Shown piece by piece: positions 32,572 through 41,032 of a DNA stretch of 64,000 nt. Both the position numbers and the translations under genes were made by a program. How positions within the stretch are numbered: the stretch's first letter is position 1; each line of letters begins with the position of its first letter. This DNA is from Microcella daejeonensis (lineage in GTDB: Bacteria; Actinomycetota; Actinomycetes; Actinomycetales; Microbacteriaceae), in NCBI RefSeq assembly GCF_026625045.1, contig NZ_CP113089.1:1922001-1986000 (forward strand), read 5' to 3'. Below the pieces are notes generated by a model. The model saw nothing but the letters and a program-made list of their open reading frames with translations. It had not been told where the DNA came from and did not search any database.

Positions 32572-34059
32572 CTACGCGGCTTCGTCGTTGAGGGACGTGA
32601 CAACGGTGTGGGTGACGAAGTACTTCTGCAGCCCTCTACCGGGCAGGACGCGAATGTCCAGCAGCTTCGCCACCAGCATCCGGCGCTGCTCGATGTGGAG
32701 GGCGTCGAAGCGCTCGGCGAGCTGCTGACGAGCCGTCACGGCATCGTCCAGGCTCACCCGTCCCGGCGTGAAGATTCGGCGGTGGAGATCCAGCAGCATG
32801 TGGGCTGAGGCGTTGCTCTGACGAGCCTCCTCCAGCTGCTCCTCGATCTGCTCCCGACGCTCCTTGAGCTGCACCAGGCGCTCCCTCTTCACAGCAGCAG
32901 TGATGAGGTCGGCGTCGAAATCGTCGTACACGTCCTGCACGTCCGCCTGCACTCGCTGGAGCTTGGTGAGCATCGCATCCACGTCCATGCCCTCATGGCG
33001 GGGCATCAGCAGATCACCGCCGAAGAGAAAGGCTGCGATGACCTCCTTGTGGACGAGGGCCTCCAGATCCATCAGGTGGGCGCTGGCGTGACGCTCACCC
33101 TTTTTGGCGGCGGCACAGCGGAGGATCTTCACCCGCGTGCCTCGGCGGCTGTCGGTGGCTGTGTTGGAGCGCATCGAAGATCCGCAGACCCCGCACCGGG
33201 CGTGACCGCTGGAGAGGTGGACCGGCTGGAAGCCCGGCGCGGTGCCCTTGCGGGTCGCCAATACTTGCTGGACCGTGTGCCACAGCTCGGGCTCCACGAT
33301 GGCCTCCCACTTGCCGATGGGCTCCCCGTCTGGATCTACCAGGCCAGCGTTCCGGGGGCGCTTGAGGATGTTGTTCAGGTGCGCATACTGCCAGCGAGCG
33401 CCTCCCTTCCGCTGGGGGACTCCCTTCTCGTTCCACTCACGCACGATGCTGCCCACGGTGCGCCCGTCGGCCACCAGCAAGTAGGCCTCCTTGATGAGGT
33501 CTGCCTCCCACGGCACGAGCTTGGAGCGGTCCTCGTCGTCGTAGCCGAAGGTGCCCTTGGGGGCCTGGTACTCGCCCTTCTCGCGCTTGAGCTTCACGGC
33601 ATTGCGGACGGCCTCTGACTTCATTGCCGACTGGTACTGAGAGACGGCCTGCGCCATCTGGAACTGCAGACCGCCTGACGCGCTGGAGACATCGGTCAAC
33701 TCGCCGGAGAAGCCCATGATGGGGATCCCGCTGTCGGCCAGCGCCATGCGGATGGAGGAGTTGTCGGCATCGTTGCGGCCAAGCCGGTCGGCAGCACGGG
33801 CGATGACGTAATCCACGTCCTTGCGGATGATGTACCCCATGAGGGCGTTGAAGGCCGCGCGCTCCTTGCCGCTGTAGCCGGAGATGCCGTCATCCACCAG
33901 CTCTTCGATGATGGTGATTCCCTTGGCCTTCGCTAACTCTGCCGCTGCTGCCAGCTGTGCCTGGATTGAGTTAGAGGCCTCAGCGGCCTGCTCCTCCCTG
34001 GTCTTCTTGCCCTTGGAGAAATCGTCCTTGGACACTCGCGCGTACAACACTGCTCTCAT
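32572..34059 (-). CDS. Large serine recombinase (integrase)
   Basis: A 495-aa large serine recombinase, responsible for site-specific integration of the island. The N-terminal resolvase domain begins MRAVLYARVS with nucleophile Ser10 and continues with IARAADRLGRNDAD. The recombinase domain and a zinc ribbon (HARCGVCGSSMRSN, then LRCAAAKKG) follow, and a coiled coil (ERREQIEEQLEEARQ) lies before the C-terminus. The start codon at 34059 is 20 bp from the right attachment core, the usual position. It stands back to back with a GTG that opens the remaining tadA frame. Confidence 0.96.
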   Translation of the reverse strand: MRAVLYARVSKDDFSKGKKTREEQAAEASNSIQAQLAAAAELAKAKGITIIEELVDDGISGYSGKERAAFNALMGYIIRKDVDYVIARAADRLGRNDADNSSIRMALADSGIPIMGFSGELTDVSSASGGLQFQMAQAVSQYQSAMKSEAVRNAVKLKREKGEYQAPKGTFGYDDEDRSKLVPWEADLIKEAYLLVADGRTVGSIVREWNEKGVPQRKGGARWQYAHLNNILKRPRNAGLVDPDGEPIGKWEAIVEPELWHTVQQVLATRKGTAPGFQPVHLSSGHARCGVCGSSMRSNTATDSRRGTRVKILRCAAAKKGERHASAHLMDLEALVHKEVIAAFLFGGDLLMPRHEGMDVDAMLTKLQRVQADVQDVYDDFDADLITAAVKRERLVQLKERREQIEEQLEEARQSNASAHMLLDLHRRIFTPGRVSLDDAVTARQQLAERFDALHIEQRRMLVAKLLDIRVLPGRGLQKYFVTHTVVTSLNDEAA

Positions 34060-35037
34060 GTGGGAAATAGTAAAGCAGCCGACGCGATCTTCATCGCCCG
34101 CGCGGGCATCAGCGAGCAGCTGCCCCTGCGTCTCAGCGACGACGAGGTGCGCACGCTCGTCGAGCGCATGCTGCAGGCCACCGGCCGCCGCGTCGATCTC
34201 TCGAGCCCCTTCGTCGATGCCTCCCTGCCCGACGGCTCGCGCCTGCACGTCGTCATCCCCGACGTCACCCGCAGTCACTGGGCAGTCAACGTGCGCAAGT
34301 TCTCGCAGCGCATCCGCTCGCTCGACCGCCTGGTCGAGCTCGGCTCGATGACCCCGCCCGCGGCGGCCTTCCTCCGGCGCGCCGTGCTCGCGGGCTGCAA
34401 CATCCTCGTCTCGGGCGCCACGCAGTCGGGCAAGACGACGATGCTGGGCTCGCTGCTCGCGAGCGCCCGGCCCGAGGAGCGGGTCGTCACCGTCGAGGAG
34501 ACCTTCGAGCTCGACCTCACGGCCGTCGACTGCGTCGCGATGCAGTGCCGCAGCCCCAACCTCGAGGGCACCGGCGAGATCAGCCTGCGCCGCCTCATCA
34601 AGGAGGCGCTGCGGATGCGCCCCGACCGCCTCATCGTCGGCGAGGTGCGCGAGGCCGAGTCCCTCGACCTCCTCATCGCCCTCAACAGCGGACTGCCGGG
34701 CATGTGCTCCCTCCACGCCAACAGCGCGCGGGATGCCCTCACCAAGCTCTCGACCCTGCCCCTGCTCGCCGGGCGCAACATCGACGCCTCGTTCGTCGTA
34801 CCGACGGTGGCGAGCGCGATCGACCTCGTCGTGCACTGCGAGCTCGTGGCCGGAGGGCGACGCCGCGTCGCCGAGATCATCGCGCCGACGGGCCGGCACG
34901 CCGAGGGCGTCGTCGAGGCCGACACCCTGTTCCGGCTCGTCGACGGGCGCCTCACCGCGACCGGCTCCCTCCCGCGCCGCACCGAGAAGTTCGCCGCCGC
35001 CGCGCTCGAGCCGCACGGTGAGGGGGCGGCGGCATGA
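34060..35037 (+). pseudogene. tadA: TadA/CpaF pilus ATPase, C-terminal fragment
   Basis: The larger part of TadA: VERMLQATGRRVDLSSPFVD, LPDGSRLHVVIPDVTRSHWA, Walker A SGATQSGKTTMLGSL, the Asp box VTVEETFELDL, LRMRPDRLIVGEVREAESLD (Walker B) and the His-box CSLHANSARDAL. The catalytic core is intact, but the N-terminal domain is on the far side of the island. A GTG at 34060, contributed by the island, opens this frame, so a truncated ATPase could still be made. It overlaps tadB by 4 nt (ATGA), so coupling to the pilus operon is kept. Confidence 0.93.
34079..34084. other. attR core of the integrated element
   Basis: CCGACG at the right junction, identical to the left copy at 23360-23365. Immediately to the right the TadA frame resumes at the residue expected after the left fragment. 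Confidence 0.8.
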
Positions 35038-35891
35038 CGGTCGTCGCCGCCCTGCTGATGGCGGCGGGCGCGCTCCTCATCGCCTCGCCGTGGCTCTGGC
35101 CCCGCACGGATCGGCCCCGCGAGCGGCGTGCATCGGGCGCCCTCGCCGACCTGCTCGCGCGCGCCGGGCTGTCCACCGTCTCGCCCGTCGTCCTCATCGT
35201 CGTCATGCTCCTGCTCGCTCTCGTCGCCGCGGCCGCCGTCTTCGTCGTCGTCCCGGTACTGCCCCTCGTGCCCGTCGCAGCGGTCGTGGCGGGCGTGCTA
35301 CCGATCATGGGCCTGCGGGCACGGGCCGCCGCGCGGCGCCGGGCGCTCCGCGGCGTGTGGCCCGACGTCGTCGACCACCTCGTGTCGGGCATCCGAGCGG
35401 GGTTGGGCCTGCCCGAGGCGATCGGAGCGCTCGGCGAGACCGCCCCCGATGCCGTGCGCGGGCCGTTCCGGCAGTTCCGGCGGGAGTGGACCTCGACCGC
35501 GCGCTTCGGCGACTCGCTCGACGGGCTCAAGACGGCGCTCGCCGACCCCGTGGCCGACCGCATCATCGAGACCCTGCGCATGGCGCGCGAGGTGGGCGGC
35601 ACCGAGCTGCCCGGCGTGCTGCGGTCGCTCGCGCAGTACCTGCGGTCGGATGCCGCCGTGCGGGCCGAGGTCGACGCCCGCCAGTCGTGGGTGCGCAACG
35701 CGGCCCGGCTCGGCGTCGCCGCCCCCTGGATCGTGCTGCTGCTGCTCGGCACCCGCCCCGAGGCCGCCGCGGCCTACAACTCGCCGACCGGGGCCGCGCT
35801 CATCGTCGGCGGGCTCGCCGCGACGCTCATCGCCTACCGGCTCATGCTCGCGCTCGGCCGGCTGCCCGAGGAGGGGCGGTGGTTCCGATGA
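35034..35891 (+). CDS. tadB: Tad pilus inner-membrane protein TadB
   Basis: A 285-aa type II secretion F-domain protein. N-terminal membrane helices are followed by the cytoplasmic F domain (WPDVVDHLVSGIRAGLGLPEA, then TLRMAREVGGTELPGVLRSL) and two C-terminal helices. It forms the platform on which TadA acts in pilus assembly. Overlaps tadA and tadC by 4 nt each. Confidence 0.92.
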   Translation: MTVVAALLMAAGALLIASPWLWPRTDRPRERRASGALADLLARAGLSTVSPVVLIVVMLLLALVAAAAVFVVVPVLPLVPVAAVVAGVLPIMGLRARAAARRRALRGVWPDVVDHLVSGIRAGLGLPEAIGALGETAPDAVRGPFRQFRREWTSTARFGDSLDGLKTALADPVADRIIETLRMAREVGGTELPGVLRSLAQYLRSDAAVRAEVDARQSWVRNAARLGVAAPWIVLLLLGTRPEAAAAYNSPTGAALIVGGLAATLIAYRLMLALGRLPEEGRWFR

Positions 35892-36826
35892 CGACCTCGA
35901 TGGCGCTCGCCCTCGCCGCGGGCTCGACCCTCGGGCTGGGCCTGTGGATGCTCGTCTCCCTCGTCCCCCGCCTCGGCCGGCCCCGGCTCACGACCCGCCT
36001 CGCGCCCTACCTCGTCGACATGTCCGCCGAAGCGCGGGAGCTGCTGCGCGATCGGCGCAGCGACCCGCTCCCCGTCCTCGGGGCCATGACCTCCCCGTTG
36101 ATCGACGGCGCCCTCCGCACCATCGAGACGGTCTTCGGCGGGGAGGCGGTCATCCGCACCCGTCTGCGGCAGAGCGGCTCGCTCGCCCCGGTCGGCAGCC
36201 ATCGCACCCGGCAGCTCGTCGGCGCCGCGCTCGGTGCGGCGGCGGGGCTCGCGCTCGGGCTCATCGCCGGCCGCCAGGGGCTCGCCATGATCCCGGCGGG
36301 CATCGCGGGCGCGGTGGGCGGGCTCGTCGCCGGGGTGGCGCTGACGGATGCCCTGCTCGCCCGCGCCGCCCGTCGACGGGTGGCGCGCATCGCCCAGGAG
36401 TTCCCCACGGTGGTCGAGTTCCTCTCCCTCAGCGTCGCGGCGGGGGAGAGCATCCACGATGCGATCCGTCGCGCGGCCTCGACCGGCTCCGGCGAGCTCG
36501 CGGGGGAGCTGTCGCGGGTGGAGCAGCGCACGGCCGCCGGCCAGGCGCTCACGGCGAGTCTCGCCGAGCTGCGCGACGACCTGCAGATCCCCGCGGTCTC
36601 TCGCCTGGTCGACCAGGTGCTCGCGGCGCTCGATCGCGGCACCCCGCTCGCCGAGGTGCTGCGCGCCCACGCCCTCGACGCCCGCGACGAGTCGAAGCGG
36701 CTGCTGCTCGAAGCCGCAGGAACGCGCGAGGTCGCGATGCTCGTGCCGCTCGTCTTCCTCAACCTGCCGGTGACGGTGCTCTTCGCGGTCTTCCCGGGGC
36801 TCATGGTGCTGCAGCTCGGCTTCTGA
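35888..36826 (+). CDS. tadC: Tad pilus inner-membrane protein TadC
   Basis: A 312-aa F-domain protein, partner of TadB. The F domain reads EFPTVVEFLSLSVAAGESIH and SRLVDQVLAALDRGTPLAEV, with the usual terminal helices (VPLVFLNLPVTVLFAVFPGL). ATG 35888 overlaps the tadB stop. About 50 bp separate it from the next gene. Confidence 0.92.
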   Translation: MTTSMALALAAGSTLGLGLWMLVSLVPRLGRPRLTTRLAPYLVDMSAEARELLRDRRSDPLPVLGAMTSPLIDGALRTIETVFGGEAVIRTRLRQSGSLAPVGSHRTRQLVGAALGAAAGLALGLIAGRQGLAMIPAGIAGAVGGLVAGVALTDALLARAARRRVARIAQEFPTVVEFLSLSVAAGESIHDAIRRAASTGSGELAGELSRVEQRTAAGQALTASLAELRDDLQIPAVSRLVDQVLAALDRGTPLAEVLRAHALDARDESKRLLLEAAGTREVAMLVPLVFLNLPVTVLFAVFPGLMVLQLGF

Positions 36827-36879
36827 CGACGCCGGTGGAGCGAGGCTCGCTAGGGTGCGGAGCGGGGAGAGGCGGGGGC

Positions 36880-37953
36880 ATGCGACCGGATGCTGAGGGT
36901 CTGGCTGTCGCGGAGCTGATGAGCGGCCCTCGCGGGCGTCGGCTGTGCCTCTCGCTCGCGGGTCGCGCGGGGTACGAAGTCTCGCAAGCGCTCATGCAGC
37001 TCGCGCACGAGATGGACCCCCATCCCAGGACCGCCGCCGAGGTCGCCGCCGCTCGCATCTCGAACGGTGAGCCTCCTCCCCCGCCTGACCCGATAAGCGT
37101 CGAGGAGTTCGCACGGCTACTGCCGTACCGGGCGGCGCGGGTGCTTACCGCGAAAGACATCGACGACGCCCTGGATGTGGCCGTGAGCTACGCGCGCTAC
37201 TGGCAGGCACCTGATGGCGAGGACGTGCTCGCCGAGCACCCTGCGGTTCGCAGCGCGCTCGAACCGATCGCTCGCTCGCTGCTCTCCAGCCCGCTCACCG
37301 CCGACTGGCCCGCGCCCGCCTCGCCTCGTCAGTGGCGCGTCGCCTGGGATGACGCGCGGCCGCGGGGGCTGCCGACCGGGTCGCTGCTGCGGGAGTGGGC
37401 CGATCGCACGCGGGCCGACGAGGTGCGATCGCGATCGGCCCGGCCCGTCGATCCTGGTGAGGGAGCGTCGGGGGAGTGGTGGTCGATCCCCGGCGGCGTT
37501 CCGAGCACCGTCGGGGTGACACCGAGGGGGTTCGACCTCGTGGAGGATCATCTCGGATGGGAGAGAGCGACGGTGATGCCGATCGCACTCGGCGAGCATC
37601 GCGTGCTCGAGCTGCGCACGGCCGAGGATTGGGCCGCGCTCTGCCGCGCGCACCCGATCGACGTCTCCGCCTCCCGACGGCACGACTGGTTCCGCACCAC
37701 GGGTCGGGACGGCGCCTGGGTGCTGCCGGACTGGCAGGCCATCGCCGGGGAGTGGGATGCGATGCACCTCTCCGTCTCGGCGTACCTCGCGCTCGCGGGT
37801 CGAGTGATCCCGGTCGACGATGAGCGGGCATCCCTCATCGCCGGGTGGAGCCCCGACACGACCTTCTGGCTCACCGAGCCACCGCGGCCGGATGGGCCGG
37901 CGCAGCAGTGGCGACGGGACGACGCCGGCGGAGCATGGGCTCGCATGCGCTGA
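36880..37953 (+). CDS. Hypothetical protein inserted in the tad operon
   Basis: A 357-aa soluble protein of unknown family, rich in Trp, Arg, Asp and Pro. No membrane segment or known motif is seen. Residues 230-300 include a Trp-rich stretch (DWFRTTGRDGAWVLPDWQAI). It starts 54 bp after tadC and precedes the pilin gene by 181 bp; codon use is like the flanking genes. It may be an accessory pilus gene or an unrelated insertion. Confidence 0.75.
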   Translation: MRPDAEGLAVAELMSGPRGRRLCLSLAGRAGYEVSQALMQLAHEMDPHPRTAAEVAAARISNGEPPPPPDPISVEEFARLLPYRAARVLTAKDIDDALDVAVSYARYWQAPDGEDVLAEHPAVRSALEPIARSLLSSPLTADWPAPASPRQWRVAWDDARPRGLPTGSLLREWADRTRADEVRSRSARPVDPGEGASGEWWSIPGGVPSTVGVTPRGFDLVEDHLGWERATVMPIALGEHRVLELRTAEDWAALCRAHPIDVSASRRHDWFRTTGRDGAWVLPDWQAIAGEWDAMHLSVSAYLALAGRVIPVDDERASLIAGWSPDTTFWLTEPPRPDGPAQQWRRDDAGGAWARMR

Positions 37954-38134
37954 CGGTGTCCGCGTGGCGCGGTCGTCGCGCCGACACGCCGTCTGCGGAG
38001 TCTGCGCGGCGGCGGGGCGCTCCGTCCACCGCGCAGGGCGGACATCGCACGCCCGATGCACTGTGGAGAGCGACCGCCCTCGCCCCCGCCCGGCCTCCAT
38101 CATCCCTCTGTCACCCGGAACGGAAGGATGCGTC

Positions 38135-38311
38135 ATGTCGCGCTGGAGCAGGATCGTGGACCGCTTGTCGACCGAGGATCGCGGGGACGTTCCCGGTTGG
38201 GTGCTCATCACGCTCATGACCGCGGGCCTCGTGATCGTGATCTGGGCGCTCGCCGGCCCGGCGCTCAGCGGCGTGTTCGAGCAGGCGATCGATCGGGTCA
38301 CCGGCTTCTGA
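38135..38311 (+). CDS. Flp-type pilin-like small protein
   Basis: A 58-aa protein with a short charged N-terminus (STEDRGDVPGWV) and one hydrophobic helix (LITLMTAGLVIVIWALAGPA), typical of the pilin-like small protein in actinobacterial Tad loci. It probably is the pilus subunit or a minor pilin. TGATG overlap with the next gene. Confidence 0.8.
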   Translation: MSRWSRIVDRLSTEDRGDVPGWVLITLMTAGLVIVIWALAGPALSGVFEQAIDRVTGF

Positions 38312-38703
38312 TGCGCCGCTGGTCGCTCGTCGACGATCGCGGCTCGGCCCCGGTCGAGTTCACGCTCGTCGGCGTGCTGCTGACGGTGGTGACGCTCTCC
38401 GTGCTGCAGGTCGCCCTCGCCCTCCACGTGCGCTCGACCCTCATCGACGCGGCGGCCGAGGGCGCGCGGTACGCGGCGCTCGCCGACAGCTCGCTCGAGC
38501 GGGGCGTCGAGCGCAGCCGCGAGCTCATCGAGACGGCCCTCGGGCCCGGTTACGCGCGCGACATCTCCGTAGCGGTCGATGACAGCAGCGAGATCGCGAT
38601 CGTGACGGTGTCGGTGCGCTCGCCGCTCCCGCTCGTCGGCCTCGCCGGCCTCGACGGAACCCTGGAGGTCTCGGGCCGTGCCGCCCTCGAGCCCCTGCGC
38701 TGA
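38311..38703 (+). CDS. TadE-like pseudopilin
   Basis: A 130-aa protein with the TadE N-terminus: RGSAPVEFTLVGVLLTVVTL, a Glu within the hydrophobic start that marks prepilin-peptidase substrates, followed by an extracellular domain. Likely a minor pilin. Confidence 0.88.
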   Translation: MRRWSLVDDRGSAPVEFTLVGVLLTVVTLSVLQVALALHVRSTLIDAAAEGARYAALADSSLERGVERSRELIETALGPGYARDISVAVDDSSEIAIVTVSVRSPLPLVGLAGLDGTLEVSGRAALEPLR

Positions 38704-39235
38704 GCGGCTCCGGCCTAGGCCGCGGACTCGGTTGCGTGCCGGGGCGCGGGGGCGCCGGACGATCGCCGGCTCGCGGATCCTCGCCCGCCTGCACCGCGCC
38801 GCCCGCGCCGACGACGGCTCGGCCTCGCTCGAGTTCATCACCGCGGGTCTGCTCCTGCTCGTGCCGCTCGTCTACCTCGTTCTGACCCTCTCCGCCATCC
38901 AGTCGGCCTCGCTCGCGACGGAGGGGGCGGCCCGTCAGGCAGCGCGGGTCTACGTGCAGGCGCCGGGCGACGAGGCCGGCCGGGCCGCCGCCGCGCGGGC
39001 CCTCCAGCTGGCGCTGGACGACCACGGCGTCGAGGGGGAGCCCGCGCTGAGCATCCGGTGCGCGCCCCGCCCCGATGTCTGCCACACCCGCAGCGGCTGG
39101 GTCTCGGTCGACGTCGCGGTCGACGTGCCCCTGCCGCTCATCCCGCCGGTCCTCGACCTGCGGGTGCCGCTCTCGGTGCCGATCGAGGCGACGGCGACGC
39201 AGCAGGTCTCGCGGTTCTGGGGGTCGACTCCGTGA
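38678..39235 (+). CDS. TadE family protein
   Basis: Up to 185 aa. GTG 38678 is chosen because GGAGG (38664-38668) lies 9 nt upstream inside the previous gene; a TTG at 38732 is the alternative. The TadE segment is DDGSASLEFITAGLLLLVPL, then an extracellular domain with two Cys (SIRCAPRPDVCHTR) that probably form a disulfide. Stop overlaps the next start. Confidence 0.85.
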   Translation: MPPSSPCAERLRPRPRTRLRAGARGRRTIAGSRILARLHRAARADDGSASLEFITAGLLLLVPLVYLVLTLSAIQSASLATEGAARQAARVYVQAPGDEAGRAAAARALQLALDDHGVEGEPALSIRCAPRPDVCHTRSGWVSVDVAVDVPLPLIPPVLDLRVPLSVPIEATATQQVSRFWGSTP

Positions 39236-39684
39236 TCGGGATGCGCAGCCGCGGCCGCGACGACGAGGGCTCGATCCTGCCGCTCGTCGCCGGGTACGGC
39301 GCGCTCGCGCTCCTCGTCGTGCTGCTCGTCACCGCGGCCACGAGCCTGTACCTCGAGCGTAAGCGCCTGCTCACCCTCGCCGACGGCGCGGCGCTCGCCG
39401 GAGCGGAGGCGTACGAGCTCACCGACCTCACCGTCGCGCCGAGCGGCGCGATCTCCCGTCCGCCGCTCGACGACGCCGCCGTGCGCGCCGTCGTCGAGCA
39501 GTACCTCGCCGAGGCCCCGGTGCAGGGCTTCGAGGGCCTTCAGCTCGAGCGCGCCGAGAGCGAGGACGGCTCGAGCGCGACCGTGAGGCTCTCGAGCTTC
39601 TGGCGCCCACCGGTGGTGACGCCGTTCGTGCCGGAGGGCATCCGCCTCGATGTGACGACCGTCGGCCGCAGCGTGCTCGGCTGA
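39232..39684 (+). CDS. TadE/TadG-like protein (Rv3654c type)
   Basis: A 150-aa protein starting at GTG 39232 (GTGA overlap). N-terminal DDEGSILPLVAGYGALALLV then a helix with LYLERKRLLTLADGAALAGA, the mark of the TadG/Rv3654c-type proteins of actinobacterial Tad loci. It is the last gene of the tad operon. Confidence 0.88.
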   Translation: MIGMRSRGRDDEGSILPLVAGYGALALLVVLLVTAATSLYLERKRLLTLADGAALAGAEAYELTDLTVAPSGAISRPPLDDAAVRAVVEQYLAEAPVQGFEGLQLERAESEDGSSATVRLSSFWRPPVVTPFVPEGIRLDVTTVGRSVLG

Positions 39685-39691
39685 GCAGGCC

Positions 39692-39741
39692 GGCATCCGC
39701 GGGCATCGAGCAGCCCGGCATCCGCGGGCGTCGAGCAGCCC
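39692..39741. repeat. 25-bp tandem duplication
   Basis: Two copies of a 25-bp unit beginning GGCATCCGCGGGC, differing at one base, between the last tad gene and the SDR gene. No function is evident. Confidence 0.75.
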
Positions 39742-39815
39742 GGCGACAGACCCCGGCTGGGAGGAAGCCTGACCGGGAGCCAAGAGTTCCCACGGAACGC
39801 GGATAGTGTGACCTC

Positions 39816-40994
39816 ATGGCTGAACTGGCTGGATCCTCGATCCTCATCATCGGCGCGACCGGCGGGCTCGGGCGGCACATCGCCCGGCAGCTCGCCGATG
39901 CGGGCGCGAACCTCACGCTCACCGCCCGCTCGCAGCAGGCCCTCGACGAGCTCGGTATCCCCGGCACGCACATCGCCGGCGATCTGACCGACCCCGAGCT
40001 GCCCGAGACCCTCGTCGCCCTCGCCGTCATGGCGCACGGGCGCCTCGACGGCGTCATCAACGCCGCGGGCGTCGTCGCCTTCGGCCCCGTCGCCGAGACG
40101 AGCGACGCCACGCTTGACGAGCTCTGGACCGTCAACGCCCTCGCCCCCATGCGCGTCCTCCGCGCCGCCGTGCCGGCCCTCGAGCACGCCAAGGAGGACG
40201 GCGGCACCCCCTTCATCGTCACCCTCAGCGGCGTCGTCAGCGAGAACCCGACCGCCGGCCTCGGCGCGTACTCCGCCGTCAAGACCGCCGTCGCCGCGTT
40301 CCACTCGGTCGCCGCCCGCGAGCTGCGTCGGCAGGGCATCCGCGTGATGGATGCCCGCCCCGGGCACACCGAGACCGAGCTCTCGCGGCACCCCATCGCG
40401 GGCGAGACGCCGAAGTTCCCCACCGGCTACGACCCTGCGGGCGTCGCCGCCCGCATCGTGGCGGGCATCGTGAACGACGAGAAGGATCTGCCGTCGTCGG
40501 CCTTCACCGAGATCTCCCACCCCGAGGCCCCGATGGTCGCCGCGGAGCCGGTCGAGGCCGGCCCTGACGCTCATCCGGCGGTGAAGATGGCGGCCGAGAT
40601 GCCGCTCGAGGTCTCGGCCTCGGCCCCGACCGATGCTTCGGCGTCGAGCCCCGCCTCGGCGGGCAGCGCCGGCAGCCCAGCATCGGTCGACAGCCCGGCG
40701 TCGCCCGGCAGCGCCCACCCGGCCGCGAGCAGCGCCTCCGCTCCGAGCGCGCCGAGCGCCCCGACCCCCGGCAGCGCTCCGGCGCCGACCGACGACGGCG
40801 CTCCCGCTCCGGCCGAGCACGCCGAGCACATCGAAGCCGAGCAGCAGCAGCACGATGGCGGCGAGCAGCACGAGCCGGCGCAGCACGACAGCGGCGAGCA
40901 GCAGCACGACGGCAGCCAGCACGACGGCGACGAGCACCACGATGCCGAGCAGCACGGCGACCCGCAGCACGAGGGCGACCAGCACCGCGACTGA
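39816..40994 (+). CDS. SDR oxidoreductase with long His/Gln/Asp-rich tail
   Basis: A 392-aa protein. Residues 1-240 are a short-chain dehydrogenase: cofactor motif IIGATGGLGRHIA (TGxxxGxG), the NAG stretch VINAAGVVAFG, catalytic Ser in VTLSGVVSEN and YSAVK. The next 90 residues are Ala/Ser/Pro-rich. The final 60 residues repeat Glu-Gln-His-Asp-Gly combinations (EQHGDPQHEGDQHRD) and could bind metals or be disordered. The substrate is unknown. Ends before a hairpin shared with the converging MFS gene. Confidence 0.88.
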   Translation: MAELAGSSILIIGATGGLGRHIARQLADAGANLTLTARSQQALDELGIPGTHIAGDLTDPELPETLVALAVMAHGRLDGVINAAGVVAFGPVAETSDATLDELWTVNALAPMRVLRAAVPALEHAKEDGGTPFIVTLSGVVSENPTAGLGAYSAVKTAVAAFHSVAARELRRQGIRVMDARPGHTETELSRHPIAGETPKFPTGYDPAGVAARIVAGIVNDEKDLPSSAFTEISHPEAPMVAAEPVEAGPDAHPAVKMAAEMPLEVSASAPTDASASSPASAGSAGSPASVDSPASPGSAHPAASSASAPSAPSAPTPGSAPAPTDDGAPAPAEHAEHIEAEQQQHDGGEQHEPAQHDSGEQQHDGSQHDGDEHHDAEQHGDPQHEGDQHRD

Positions 40995-41009
40995 CCCGCT
41001 GACGGGCGG

Positions 41010-41026
41010 CCCGGCATGCGGCCGGG
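41010..41026. terminator. Short bidirectional hairpin
   Basis: CCCGGC / GCCGGG stem with a 5-nt loop between the converging SDR and MFS genes. Confidence 0.55.
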
Positions 41027-41032
41027 TCGTGC

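Larger units (their letters stand above)
23366..34084. mobile_element. 10.7-kb serine-recombinase genomic island in tadA
   Basis: An integrated element spanning from just after the left CCGACG core to the right copy, 10,719 bp. Support: it splits tadA in frame; a large serine recombinase sits 20 bp inside the right end; base composition is visibly lower in GC than the flanks; and cargo is accessory (defence-like proteins, a tyrosine recombinase, orphan genes). No capsid, portal, relaxase or conjugation genes are present, so it is a mobilisable or satellite-type island rather than a prophage or ICE. Confidence 0.92.

Noticed and set aside
23366..34084. TIR-domain (ThsB) gene to complete a Thoeris system
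   Set aside because: I looked through all frames of the island for a TIR-like protein and found none; the primase-like and PRTase proteins do not show TIR motifs.
23366..34084. Island as prophage or ICE
   Set aside because: No capsid, portal, terminase, tail, relaxase or secretion genes are visible.
32572..35016. 814-codon version of the serine recombinase
   Set aside because: Its first 319 residues are antisense of tadA; the protein clearly begins at 34059 with MRAVLYARVS.
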